A stretch of 64,000 nt of DNA from Torymus aiolomorphi. Taxonomy: Eukaryota; Arthropoda; Insecta; Hymenoptera; Torymidae. This document shows, in pieces, positions 43,729 through 54,847 of the stretch (position 1 is its first letter; every line of letters starts with the position of its first letter). The stretch spans positions 217,976,942 to 218,040,941 of the forward strand of contig CM070874.1 of assembly GCA_036365515.1 (NCBI GenBank). The letters are read 5' to 3'. The notes under the pieces were generated by a model. It was given only the letters and a program-made list of their open reading frames with translations. It did not search any database and had not been told where the DNA came from. A program made the translations under genes and the position numbers.

Positions 43729-45828
43729 TTAAATTAATAAAGAATGATAAATGTTATCTAATTTACTTGACTCTATCATTAAATTTACATTATTCCGATT
43801 TCTTAGAATGTGAATACTTTCAAGGCTTTCCCTCTTATATTTATTCTTAATCCCCTGTTCCAAAATATCCACACTCCCAAAATCGAAAGAATGCAAACTA
43901 TTTAAACAATGTTCTTTCAAACCCGATGTACAACTTGAGCTGCGTAAACTATATTGATGTTCATATATTCTCTTTTTCAAATATCTACCCGTTTGACCAA
44001 TATAACAACCATTACAATCCCTACAATTAATTTTATAAACAACTCCCGATTTCAAACATTTATCATCCTTGTCTTTACAATTACTAAATAACCTTTCTAA
44101 ATTATTATCATTTCTAAAGAAAACTTGAATATTATGTTTACTAAAAACCCTTCTAATCCTTTCCGACAAACCTCTAACATATGGTAAACTAAAATATGCA
44201 TTCTTTCCATTTCTATTCCTTGTTTGATTATCTACCCGCTGCTTCAATCCACCATTATAAATTTCCCACACTCTCTCATCAATCATTTTATCAATAAATT
44301 TTACGGGATAACTATTTTTAATAAATGTTTCTCTAACTAAATTTAAATTCCTTTTCCTAAAATCTTTATGTGACAATTTAATCGCTCTGTCAATGACACC
44401 TTTGATCGCACCTGTCTTGTTTCCGAATTGGTGGTGAGAATCAAAATTTAAAAATCTACCTGACCATGTAGGTTTTCTATACCAATCTAATTTCACTCTA
44501 TTATTATTACCTCTAATGACTCTAATATCTAAAAAACTCAATTGATAATCTTTCTCAACTTCTTTTGTGAATTTAATTCTATCATGGATAGAATTAAACA
44601 CATCCACCATTTCATCCACAAAACATTCTGGTACAACTGCAAAAATGTCATCAACATATCTTTTAAAAATAATTGGCTGAAAAACCAACTTAGACAAAGC
44701 AATACTTTCCAATTTTTCCATTACTAAATTGGCTATAACAGGTGACAAAGGTGATCCCATTGGACAACCATATCTTTGTTCATATAGACTATTATCAAAA
44801 GAAAAAATTGTGTTTTTAAAAACCAAATTAAGTGCCTTTATAAATTCATCTTTTGTTAAACTAGTATGTACTTTAATTTCAGACCATTTATCTTGTATAA
44901 TATCATTCAACAACTCTAAAGGTATATTTGTAAACAAAGATACTACATCCAATGAAACCATCCTATGATCATTCGGAATAATAATATCTTTCATTATACC
45001 ATAAAAACTCCAACTATCTTTAATATATGAATTTGTTTTACCCACTATCTTGAACAATATATTAGACAAAAATCTAGCAAGTCTATACGTCGGAAAATTT
45101 ATCGATGATATTATTATTCTATATGTCAACTGTTCTTTGTGAATCTTAGGAAGCCCATAACATTTAGCTACAGTGCCATTTTCACATTTTAAATATTTAA
45201 ACATACTATCTTTAATATAAGCTTTTGTTTTCCAATGCATCAATAATTCTTTCAATTTATCTTGTAGTCTATTGATATGTGGATTCCTAATTTTCACATA
45301 AGTGGTATCATCCTCCAACATAAGTTGAATTTTATTAATATAATCCCTTTTATCCGAAACTACAGTTACATTTCCTTTATCTGCTTTTTGGAAGATCATA
45401 TTCGGATTCTCTCTCAAGAATTTCTTCGTTATTTTTAATTCATGGAATAAATTACTATTCAAATAATTATCAAATCTATGTTCTCTTTTAAAATTATCAA
45501 CAACTTTAACTAAAGAACGCCTACATTCTTTTTTAAACACCAGATTAAAACTACTCATACTACTTTCTACCTCAGCGATGATATTCTTGATCGGAAGAGA
45601 TTTACTTGAATATGATATTCCAAATTTAGCACCCTTTGACATGATATTTACCACTTCTTCTGGTATTACTTTGTCAGTTAAATTTCTAAACCAATCCTTA
45701 TTAACATTGTTAGTTTGACTGACCTGAGAGTGTTTTCTATGCTTTAAATATTCAAATTTTCTTTTTAATTTACTCCTATGGTTATATTTTACTTTTTCAA
45801 AGTGCCTCTTTTGACCACGAAAAAATTC
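43729..45828 (-). CDS. Penelope-like RT / GIY-YIG endonuclease, 5'-truncated, frame intact
   Basis: One unbroken frame of about 700 codons from the truncation point at 45828 to the stop at 43729-43731. It covers RT (ADKGNVTVV, YGLPKIHK, SLDVVSLFTNIP, YGCPMGSPLSP, RYVDDIFAV) and the C-terminal endonuclease (VVYKINCRDCNGCYIG, QTGR). It lacks about 118 N-terminal residues compared with copy 2, and therefore the native ATG. It is the only copy in the window in which the RT-EN junction is in frame (six A's at 44530-44536), and it serves as reference for the frameshifts in copies 1 and 2. As a truncated insertion it has no promoter of its own and is probably immobile. Confidence 0.93.
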   Translation of the reverse strand, partial: EFFRGQKRHFEKVKYNHRSKLKRKFEYLKHRKHSQVSQTNNVNKDWFRNLTDKVIPEEVVNIMSKGAKFGISYSSKSLPIKNIIAEVESSMSSFNLVFKKECRRSLVKVVDNFKREHRFDNYLNSNLFHELKITKKFLRENPNMIFQKADKGNVTVVSDKRDYINKIQLMLEDDTTYVKIRNPHINRLQDKLKELLMHWKTKAYIKDSMFKYLKCENGTVAKCYGLPKIHKEQLTYRIIISSINFPTYRLARFLSNILFKIVGKTNSYIKDSWSFYGIMKDIIIPNDHRMVSLDVVSLFTNIPLELLNDIIQDKWSEIKVHTSLTKDEFIKALNLVFKNTIFSFDNSLYEQRYGCPMGSPLSPVIANLVMEKLESIALSKLVFQPIIFKRYVDDIFAVVPECFVDEMVDVFNSIHDRIKFTKEVEKDYQLSFLDIRVIRGNNNRVKLDWYRKPTWSGRFLNFDSHHQFGNKTGAIKGVIDRAIKLSHKDFRKRNLNLVRETFIKNSYPVKFIDKMIDERVWEIYNGGLKQRVDNQTRNRNGKNAYFSLPYVRGLSERIRRVFSKHNIQVFFRNDNNLERLFSNCKDKDDKCLKSGVVYKINCRDCNGCYIGQTGRYLKKRIYEHQYSLRSSSCTSGLKEHCLNSLHSFDFGSVDILEQGIKNKYKRESLESIHILRNRNNVNLMIESSKLDNIYHSLLI

Positions 45829-46001
45829 CAGATTTTAATTAAGTTTTTATTTCAGGTTCTGCGGGGGTGATTATAAACAAGGGCAATCTGACTGCCATAA
45901 TTATTAATTATTTTAATTTAATTTGTAAGACTGTAAGACCGATGGAAAAATTCTTATCAGTTGATATTAAATTGCAGTCGACATAAGTAATATTTTTAAT
46001 G
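45829..46001 (+). repeat. inverted partial PLE pseudo-LTR at the 5' end
   Basis: Starts CCAGATTTTAATTAAG and ends TTTTTAATG at the TSD; lacks the hammerhead-like part. It faces the opposite way to the coding region, a known arrangement for Penelope insertions. Confidence 0.9.
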
Positions 46002-46015
46002 AAAATTTTAATAAC

Positions 46016-46627
46016 CTTAAATAACTATTAATTTTAATAATTCTATGACAATATATTGTAACGTTGCTGATTTTTACCACGTTTCTTTCGCGTTTCGGTG
46101 AAAGTATTTTTACTATGAAATCCCCTCTATTCTGAGCCATAGAGAGAGTCTTCACCTCATATTACATGGTCGCTCGTACTTTTTTATACTTTTTTATTTA
46201 TTGTTATTATAATCTGTTATTTTTTTTTTTTATTTTTCATGCGTTTTATAGTATCGAGCGAGCATACTTCCAGTTCCAGTAAACTATAATGAAGAAGCCT
46301 TCTTTTTCACTTTCCTAAACGTCCGTCGTTCCATCGACGTCCACCTCACCACCGTCATCCTGCTACATCATCTGAATATCATCTCATCCATCGCGAAATA
46401 ATTGCCTAAGCTGCGTATTTTTATTTTGTTTGCCTTCGCGAATTAGTTAGTTAAATAACTTTGCATTAATTTTATTTCTCTCACTCATTCAATGCATTCA
46501 TTATTCGTGCCTATTTGTGCGCATTTTCATCGTGCAAGCTTTAATAAAAATGCCAAGTTGAGAATATCTTAATTCTATATTCAAATATTCCGCCTCTAAA
46601 TATTATGTAATATTCCCATTTTTACAG
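46016..46627. other. unassigned sequence right of PLE insertion
   Basis: No gene recognised. Pyrimidine-rich patches occur at about 46290-46380. Confidence 0.45.
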
Positions 46628-46949
46628 GAAAGAAAGAATTCGGCTCGACTCATTGTCAATAAAAAAGAGAGAAATCAGCACAACAAATACTGCTTTCGAC
46701 ATGTCTCTTCTGCTGAGGCGATCTGCGATCAATCAATAATCGACGACCGCGTCGACATTTATTTATTTATCGGCGAGCAAGACGATGCAGCGCTCAAGAC
46801 TCTCTTGCTAGCCACCGGCGAATCGACATCATGGAACCAACTATGTAGTATTTTTGCATTACCGACTGTCCACTTCATTTTGTTACCTCATGTCCTTAAA
46901 GTTAGCGGATGCATTTTTACCAGCTTAATAAATAATGTGGAACTTTAGT
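46628..46949 (+). other. candidate exon of unknown gene, 107 codons
   Basis: Follows CCCATTTTTACAG (acceptor-like). Open for 107 codons to TAG at 46947-46949, reading ERKNSARLIVNKKERNQHNK, and later VDIYLFIGEQDDAALKTLLL and ATGESTSWNQ. It lacks a start codon at its 5' end. It is GC-richer than the flanks, and the length is unusual for AT-rich noncoding sequence. No family recognised. It may be a real terminal exon or chance. Confidence 0.35.
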
Positions 46950-47219
46950 ATTCTCAACTTTGTATTAACGTCGTATAATTTATTATCATCGTCTCCGTTC
47001 CTGTCTATTAAATAGAATTTAATAGGGGTACAATATAGATATTTCGAAATAAATCATTAGAAACAGGTTATATTTGCTTTGAAATCGTAGTAATGAAATT
47101 CGATGTTTTGGACAGAAGATGAACTGTTACAATCGAAATTATGATTTTCGTAATTTAGAATTTCGAAATTTAGAACTATCTGCATTATCACAGTCGAACG
47201 GAAAAACGTCTATAGTTGA

Positions 47220-48150
47220 CTTCAATTTTATAGTGAAAATTCATAATGATTTTTAAATTCAGGACGATTGGATAATTTTTGCTCCCCCCCCCCCCCAATT
47301 CATTATGATTTTTAAATTCAGGACGATTGGATAATTTTTCCTCTTGTTACCGTGCGACAACAAAAACGCAAATATTTTCAAAAATATTTTTTTCTAAAAA
47401 ACAAATTAATATAATCTCTTGAAATTTTAACCAAATATAATCTTCTATAAGCTTAATAAGTGATTAAAATTTTAAGTCAATAAATCAAGTATTCTCCGAA
47501 AAAATGCGATTCAAAAATTAAAAAAAAAAAATTTTAATCTCAAATATCTTTTTTCGTAATGGGCCGATTTTTTTGGGCAACGAACTCGATCAGCAGATAT
47601 ATAAAAGCTACATCTGTGCCAAATTTCAGGACGATTGGATAATTTTTGCTCTTGTTATCGTGCGACAACGAAAACGCAAATTTTTTCAAAAATAATTTTT
47701 TTCTAAAAAACAAATGAAGATAATCTCTTTAAATTTTAACCACATATAGCCTCCAATTAGTGCAATAACTAGTTAAAATTTCAAGTCGATAAATAAATTA
47801 CTTTTTGAGATATTAATTTTTTAAATATAAAAAAGTTTTCATTAATAACACATGTCAGAGTGAAGATATTTTAAATTTTAAAAAGGGAAAATATAGGTAA
47901 TTTAAATACCTTTCAAGAAAAGTTTATTATATTATTCAATGATGGCTATAAGATATGAAAAAATCGGAAAAACTAAAAATTCAAAATTGTTCTTTGGAAA
48001 ATAATTTTTTTTCTAAGGAACAAATGAAGATAATCTCTTGAAATTTTAACCAGATATAGCCTTCAATTACTACAATAACTGGTTAAAATTTCAAATCGAT
48101 AAATATAATATTTTTTGAGATATTAATTTTTGAAATATAAAAATGTTTTC
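47220..48150. repeat. degenerate repeats with a poly-C tract
   Basis: A 47-bp block (ATTCAGGACGATTGGATAAT) is directly duplicated at about 47236-47282 and 47299-47340 on either side of a run of 13 C's at about 47284-47296, and recurs once near 47625. A wider unit with AATCTCTTGAAATTTTAACC recurs at about 47415, 47715 and 48030 (about 300-bp spacing). Confidence 0.8.
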
Positions 48151-48435
48151 CTTAATAACAAATGATAGAGTGAAGATATTTTAAATTTAAAAAAAAGAAA
48201 ATGTAGGTAATTTGAATACCTTTTAAGAGAATTTTATTATTTTATGTAATAATTACTATAAGGTACGGAAAATCAAAAAAACTAAAAATTTAAAATCGTT
48301 TTTTGGTTATAAAACAAAAGAAAATCAATAAAATCCCAATTCCATCAGGGTACTTTCCTTTTGCCGCAAGACGAAGGGAATAAGCTTTACCCGACAAAAA
48401 TCGGTTGATTAGTTTCGGAGATATTAAGAGTTGAA

Positions 48436-48438
<3 letters not shown>

Positions 48439-48482
<44 letters not shown>
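48439..48482. repeat. (CA)n microsatellite
   Basis: About 22 CA units, followed by CATACATACAT. Confidence 0.97.
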
Positions 48483-48486
<4 letters not shown>

Positions 48487-48615
48487 TACATCCACGAAAT
48501 CAAAAATCATCAAAATCAAATAATATACACATATACCACCATAAAACATCTTTTTGAAGACTTTTTTTCGAAAATTTTTTTCACCGTTACAAAGCTTCCT
48601 CTTTGAGGAAGCAAT

Positions 48616-50277
48616 AATAAATGGTTTTGTAATTTGACTAAAATAGATATTCCTAAGGATATTATAGACGTAGTATCCTAAGGACAAAAATTTAACAATG
48701 TTAACTTGATTAATAATAAAGAAGCAATCATTAACACAATAAAAAATGTAGAAGAATTAATTGACACTTGTGATTTCATTGCTGAGAAAAATAATAAGAT
48801 TAGGAATGCAGTAATAAAAAGTTTAAGAGACCATATTAACACAAAAAAACATATATCGTACGAAGACAGAGTTTTTGCACAAAGGTTAAACAAAACAAAA
48901 ACCTTTTTAAAAAATAACGATGTTTTTTTCACCATGGCTGATAAGGGTAATGTGTCGGTTGCGATAGATAACGAACAATATAAACAGAAGATGAATAAAT
49001 TATTAACCGACAAGGAAGCTTATACACAAATTGATAAGAATCCATCATCCGTCATAATATCATTAGACGTCACACCACTCTTCACAAAGGTACCGCAGGA
49101 ATTAGTAGTTAAAAGTATAGAAAAAAGGCATCATTATCTTAGAACTCAGGACGTACCTTTAACAGAAATAATTAATACTTCAAAGTTTTTAATGAATAAT
49201 ACATTTTTCCAATTCGATGGAAAGTACTATAGACAGACCTATGGATCTCCTATAGGGAGTCCCATAAGTCCTTTATTTGCTGATATGGTAATGGTAGATT
49301 TGGAAGAAGAATGCATAAAAAAGCTAGATTTGAGACCATTGTTTTATTATCGATACGTAGATGATATCATTATGAGTATACCTAAAAATAAAATACAACA
49401 AGTTTTAGAAATATTTAACTCTTACCATAATAGACTCAAATTTACACACGAAGTTGAACATAACGGTATGATAAGTTTTTTAGAGGTACAACTTACAAGA
49501 GAAAATAATAAAGTCATTACAGATTGGTATCACAAACCTACGTTTTCAGGCAGATTTTTAAATTTCAAATCGAACCATCCCATATCACAAGAAAGAGCAC
49601 TGATATATAATCTAATAGACAGAGCGGTTTTACTTTCAAACAGACAGTTTTGGGAAAAAAACATCAATCTAGTTAAAGCATTTTTAATAAATAACCTATA
49701 TCCTAGTAGATTTGTTGACTTTTATGTGAAAGAAAGATTAAAAAAGATTGAATTTAGTAATAATAACAATAAAAATAAAACTAGAGAAAAAAGAAATACA
49801 ATATTGACTTTGCCGTATATACCAGATACTCTTGAAAAGGTTTCACACAGTTTGAAAAAATTTAGCATCACTACTATTCCAAAAATCAAGAATAGTCTCA
49901 GTACTGTAATAAGAAGAGGAAAGGATAGACAAGAAACTACGGAACAGACTAATATAGTTTATAAAATTAATTGTAAAGATTGTGATGCTACATATGTAGG
50001 AGAAAGTAAGCGGATGTTAGGGACAAGAATTAAAGAGCACATTGCGAATACAAAGAAAAAAGATGAAAATAAATTTGTCATTAATAAGCACATGGATGAT
50101 TTTAAACATACTTTTGACTTTGAAAATACAACAATATTGGACAAAGAAGAAATATGGAAAAAAAGATTAATATCTGAAATGGTGAACATTAAATTACAAA
50201 AGAATCCAATAAATATTAAAGAAGATACACAAAAATTAAATAACTATTATTCGCAATTGCTCAAAGAAATGAAATAA
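48616..50277 (+). pseudogene. second Penelope-like family, internally deleted RT / GIY-YIG
   Basis: Plus-strand Penelope protein clearly different from the minus-strand family. From about 48619 the frame reads an N-terminal WFCNLTKIDIPKD stretch, then TAA at 48679-48681, then an open frame to 50277 (523 codons from the ATG at 48706). It has MADKGNVSV, SLDVTPLFTKVP, YGSPIGSPISP, RYVDDIIM and endonuclease IVYKINCKDCDATYVGESKR. Between NPSS and VIISLDV about 110 residues found in the other family are missing in frame, including the equivalent of YGLPKIHK, so the fingers of RT are lost. Nonsense codon plus deletion make it inactive, although the catalytic D's and GIY-YIG remain. Confidence 0.9.
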
Positions 50278-51026
50278 ATAAGATAAATAAATTAATCAAG
50301 TATAATTGCCGAACATAACCTTGAAATATTTGAAAATTCTCGCTGACTGTGGCAGTTCACGAGACTTGCCACCCTGAGCGCTCCGGGTCTGCGCGCGCAT
50401 CACTTTCAATGGTGATGAGTGAGCAGAAACAGAGTGCCTAATAGCAATTAAGCGTGAAATTTCAAATTAAAATTAGATTTCTGATAAATTTATACGATAT
50501 AAACTCAAATTAAAATTCAATTTAACAACAGTTTTTTATAGGATTTGACAACTTGTTAATAAATTAAGACAGAATTAAATTTTAATAATAATTATAATAG
50601 TTTTAATATAAAAATTGAAAATGAATATGTTGACGTGATATGACGTCAATTGCTAAGTTTATTACGAAGCCAATTTGCGGTATATTAACGTTGTATCAAT
50701 TCATATATTCAAACTTATGTTTACATTTTTCTCGTTCTACTGGTTCTATCTGCCTTGACTGCTTTTGCTCATTCTTAGTGTTAATTTATTAATTATGGCA
50801 GTCTTCTTTGTTACTTTATTAGTTGTGAGAGTTTTTATATGTTAATTTATTATTAGTGTCGGTTTTTTTATGTTTATTAACCGTCTTAATTTATTAACAA
50901 TGTACATTGACGTATTTGTTAAAATGAAAAATAAGGTAAAGTTATACTTGATTTGACGTTGACCTTTGTGCAAAAAAACTTATACAAATTGCATTTTAGT
51001 TCTTATTATTATTTTAGAAAAAAAAA
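50278..51026. other. PLE family 2 3' flank and unassigned sequence
   Basis: No pLTR partner found. A GC-rich patch at 50340-50400 follows the stop codon. Otherwise AT-rich without features. Confidence 0.45.
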
Positions 51027-51770
51027 ATTTGAAAAATGTTGTTTATTTCTCCGTTTATACGGGCCTAATGGACGTCAAATCGCTTAAAATCCCAAAATTT
51101 TCATTCTTCAATCCCACACAAGCATATACCCGACTATTTTCTTCCGCTCTATCGAATGGAAATGGTTTCAGCACCGTAGGGCCAATAGGAAAGGAGCAAT
51201 TTTCAAACAATTGGGTTAATACAAAACTTATAGCGTCAATCGATAGAGCACAGAACAATACCCCTATATAAGAGTTTTGGTGAGATTTCGAGAGAAAATT
51301 TTTTTTCCCTTTATTCGAATCCCATCGATTTCAAACAGCTTATATACCTCGAAAATATCCATATTCACAGGGAATTATTCGCTACACACTACTATTTTTT
51401 TCCACTCTATCGAATGAAAACGGTTTTAGGGCCGTAGGACCAATAGGAGAGGAGTAATTTTGAAAAATGTTGTTTATTTATCCGTTTATACGGGCCAAAT
51501 CGACGTCAAATCGTTTAAAATCCCAAAATTTTCATTCTTCAATCGCGCACAAGCCTATACCCGACTATTTTTTTCCGCTCTATCGAATGGAAATTGTTTT
51601 AGCGCCGTAGGGCCAATAGGAAAGGAGCAATTTTCAAAAATTTTGAGTTAATGCAAAACTCATAGTGCCAATCGAAAGAGCGCAGAAAAATACCGCTATA
51701 GAAGAGATTTGGTGAGATTTCTAAAGAAAAAGTTTTTCTCCCTTTATTCGAATCCAATCGATTTCAAACA
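51027..51770. repeat. unknown direct repeat, two copies plus a partial
   Basis: 51027-51350 and 51455-51770 share long blocks (CCGTTTATACGGGCC, CCCAAAATTTTCATTCTTCA, CGCTCTATCGAATGGAAA, CCAATAGGAAAGGAGCAATT). A third partial copy (51390-51470) overlaps the start of the second. The spacing is about 430 bp. Short frames within (ACVGLKNENF-type on the minus strand) are copies of one another and not convincing genes. Confidence 0.82.
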
Positions 51771-52324
51771 GGGTAAATGTGTGTACTACGGCGGTTTTTC
51801 GTGGGAGTCAATTTTATCCCTCAATATTAATAAGAAATATTGTAATATCAGTTAATTTTTTGGTTTTGTTTGAAAGTATATGTATTAGTAAGCTTAAATA
51901 AAATTCCGGAGGCGCATATAACATTTCAGTTTTAATTAATGATTTATAGAAAAAAATTAATTTGCTGGTATAACTGCGGTCTTGTGGGTAATAACGCGGT
52001 GGTACTACTGTGGAAATTTCAATTACTGCGGGGGTAATACGGTGGAATTTCCAAATACTGCGGTGGTAATACTGCGGAACCGATTCTATGTATGTTTTCG
52101 TCCACAATACCTAGTTACAAATAAAAACAAGTTTTCATTGAAAAGGGATATTTAATTCGGGAAAAATAAATATAAAAAAATTAATTATATATATATTTCC
52201 AAGAAACTATAATCATTTATTTAATAAAATAACGTTTTATGTAACAATCTTATATGACTCTTTATAAATAATTTATTAGATGATAATAAATAGCATTAAT
52301 GTGTAATTTAATATCACAACTTAT
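51771..52324. other. unassigned, with short GCGGT repeats
   Basis: 51970-52083 contains imperfect repeats of TACTGCGGTGGTAATAC; the rest is AT-rich. Confidence 0.5.
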
Positions 52325-52738
52325 CTATGAAGAATTTTGATTAATACTTAATTCATTCTGCAGACTTTCAATTTTGTCTTTAATCTCTTGCTCTTTTTTG
52401 AGCTTCAATAAATATTTTTCTTTGGCTTTATTCTTATCCTCTATTTCCTTAAGTTTTTCTTGTTTCTTAAGTAGTCTCTCTTTTTCTTTCCTAATTCTTT
52501 CTTGATCTTTCAGAAACTTTTCTTTTTCTTTTTTTATTCTATTTTGTTGTTTGTCAATTTTCAATTTTTCTTGTTTTTCTTTCTTTATTTTTCTTTTTAG
52601 CACTCATTCTTCTTCTTTTAGCCTTTTCGTATTCTCCTTTTCCTCTACTATCTGTTGCCATTGTGGTCCACTTACTATACTTGGGCTTTTTCCCTTTTTT
52701 TTCTTTTTTCTATTCGATTTAACGCATTGTCATTAGGC
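52325..52738 (-). pseudogene. coiled-coil tail, possibly C-terminus of a pogo/Tigger-type transposase
   Basis: The minus-strand frame reads NALNRIEKRKKKGKSPSIVS, GPQWQQIVEEKENTKRLKEEE, then TGA at 52604-52606, and continues in the same frame as an almost pure K/E/Q heptad-like coiled coil to the stop at 52325 (92 codons). Ser-Pro-Ser-(I/V)-V-S-G-x-x-W followed by a charged coiled coil recalls the C-terminal tails of DDE_1 (Tigger/Jerky-like) insect transposases. The catalytic domain is absent. Identification is tentative. Confidence 0.35.
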
Positions 52739-54445
52739 GAAGGTAAAAACCTTTTTAGGCACGACCGCTTCTCGGGAGAGCCTTATATTTTCGTCAGGGC
52801 GAAAATTGTAACACTTCAAATTATGAAAATTTACAACATAAAAACTATTTTCCACCAAAAAGGAGTACATTTTAGGCGCTTTCAGAGATGTATTTATGTC
52901 TGTACTGTGACGTCCCAAGTGATTTTACTCTATTGAGTTAATATTTCCCGGACGCGTACAACCTCTGTATCCGCCGAGCGGCTTGCGTATACAAATTGAT
53001 TGAGCGTAACGCAAAGAGGCAAGGAGGGTGGATAGGGGTTCGTCTTGACTCGAGAGTCTTACGACAGGAAAAGGAAAAATGATTTACAAAATAGATCTTA
53101 AACAACTTACTTTTATTTATTTCCTTATGATTTACAATGTGACTCCTCTTTCTTTTTGTTGGCGGTTTTCTCTTTCTCGCTTTCTCTCACTCTCTTTCTT
53201 TCTCGTTTCTCTCACTCTCTTTCTTTCCACACTTTTATGTTATTTTCACTTTCTTTCCACACTTTTATGTTATTTTCACTTTCTTTCACAACTTTATTAC
53301 AGTTGTTGAACTAGCTGTTGAACTACCTATACGCGACTATGTGTTGTGAAACTTGTCCTTGTTCTTCGAGGGCGAAACTTAAACTGAACTAGGGGCCGAT
53401 CCCCTTTACAATGTGTTAACGAATTTTCTGTATTCGTCTGGACAAACGTAATTTATCTAAAACAAATAGAGCAGTGCGGTGCTCGGACTACGCAGCTAAA
53501 AAAAAGATACTATGAACGCCAGGCGGCCGGAGGGTCACTCTATTTATTTAGGTCTGAAGTGCCTGAGTTCCCACGTTGTGCATCGATATTGATCTCCTAA
53601 ATTCGGAGTTCCATATCGGTACACGCAGAGCTATAAATCACGGGCATGTTCATACTCGCGTTTATGCATTATCAGAACTAGCATTAGTGCCGATAGCGCA
53701 TCTCGCCTTTGTGCCCCGCGCCGACGACAGTTCTTTGACGCCTCTAGTTTTATGGCTTTGTTTGTGTTGCTTCGCACTTTTGGCAACCGCGACTCGTCAC
53801 CCAGAAAGAATTCAGGTGATGTCATTATTCTCATATCACTTCTCCTCATATTAATGATTAATTGGGGAGAAGACCAGAGAAAAAAAATGAGATCGGTCAT
53901 TTCGTGACACCACCCAACCAAGAATTTTCATCGTCCTCGATGAATTCAGGTGACGAGTGCGAAGGGAAGATGCCTTAGGCCGGCTGTCCTGATGGCTCGA
54001 TAGGCAACTTACCCTTATGTTGAAAAAAGTGAGAGCAGAGATGTATGTCATGATGACTTACAATTAGCCTTGCAACCTGAGGCGTGGTATTCCTGCCATC
54101 TGCGTGTATTGCATACGATAAATTAACCCGAAATTTATTGTCTGGTGTTAGGGACAGGCTTTTCCCACCTGTCAAAACATGGTGATTCATGGTGAACCTA
54201 ATTGAATAAATGAAATTCATGACCATGTAGAGGTGAATTCAAACGCCATTCCTCTGCGCGACCATGACGATCGGAGCACTGCATTGTGCGCTATGGGTCG
54301 GGTCGACTGTAAAACAAAGAACTGTACGAGTTCGCCGTATCTAGCTAGTAAACTTAAAATTAATTAAAACTAACTTATAATCTATTACAGTGCTTAATAA
54401 TGATCAGTTTGAGGTGTTATCAAGCACCATTCCTCGGTGGGATCA
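52739..54445. other. unassigned region, candidate 3' LTR of the errantivirus-like element
   Basis: Lies downstream of the last ORF of the minus-strand retroelement, where its 3' LTR is expected. An AGTTAGTTTTAATTAATTTT stretch (minus strand, near 54375) recalls errantivirus LTR starts, but no matching LTR was found at the other end. 53168-53295 is a CT-rich tract with two and a half copies of a 30-bp unit (CCACACTTTTATGTTATTTT). Open frames here have no family-like features. Confidence 0.35.
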
Positions 54446-54847
54446 TTACGCAGGGGCACTACGATGGGCGTTTAATCGCATTATAATGCTAAGAATTCGA
54501 CTCTTGCTGGACAATTCCTTCTTCTGTAGTGGTAGTACGGTGGCTATGGGACGATTTGGCGGTGTTGAGATCTGTAGCCCAATCATGCGGATGTACTTTT
54601 CCAGATGACGCCTTTCCTTTTCATTAAGGGTTTCTTGCAGCAAGTTGTACACTTCCTTTCTTACGAAGACTGCCTCGGTTGTCTGGTGAGGTATGAACAT
54701 TGATTTGGGACGTTGATATTGTCTCCTTCCAGAGCTTGGGCATTTTGTGCCTGGTGGTAATTCGTAGTTGAATGTGTGGCAGTCTACGATTGCTGGGTCG
54801 AAGCCGCAGATCTTCAATAAAGTCAACTTATTTTCTATTGACATCAT
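54446..54847 (-). CDS. accessory ORF downstream of env, 133 aa, unknown
   Basis: Frame from ATGATG at 54842-54847 to the stop at 54446. The start is immediately preceded by TGTGTCTTTCTTAG, a good splice acceptor, as for the env genes upstream. The protein begins MMSIENKLTLLKICGFDPAI, is rich in basic residues and proline in the middle (RRQYQRPKSMFIP), has a KEVYNLLQETLNEKERRHLE helix and ends with NRPIATVLPLQKKELSS. No signal peptide, membrane segment or known domain seen. Position 3' of env and the acceptor suggest an extra spliced gene of the retroelement, which classical gypsy does not have. It could instead be a captured host fragment. Function unknown. Confidence 0.55.
   Translation of the reverse strand: MMSIENKLTLLKICGFDPAIVDCHTFNYELPPGTKCPSSGRRQYQRPKSMFIPHQTTEAVFVRKEVYNLLQETLNEKERRHLEKYIRMIGLQISTPPNRPIATVLPLQKKELSSKSRILSIIMRLNAHRSAPA

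Larger units (their letters stand above)
43396..46001 (-). mobile_element. 5'-truncated PLE insertion with 14-bp TSD
   Basis: Flanked by a perfect direct repeat AAAATTTTAATAAC at 43382-43395 and 46002-46015. From left to right it holds a minus-strand pLTR (43396-43728), the RT/EN coding region (43729-45828) and an inverted, partial pLTR (45829-46001). This single insertion fixes both outer boundaries of the pLTR used elsewhere in this annotation. Confidence 0.92.

Noticed and set aside
50410..50432. GTGATGAG...GAAAC resembling a hammerhead core downstream of PLE family 2
   Set aside because: The first core base is wrong and there is no room for a paired stem II between the two core halves.
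53575..54226. Several overlapping frames of 66-96 codons on both strands
   Set aside because: GC-rich stretch with few stops; none shows a domain, splice context or conserved motif.
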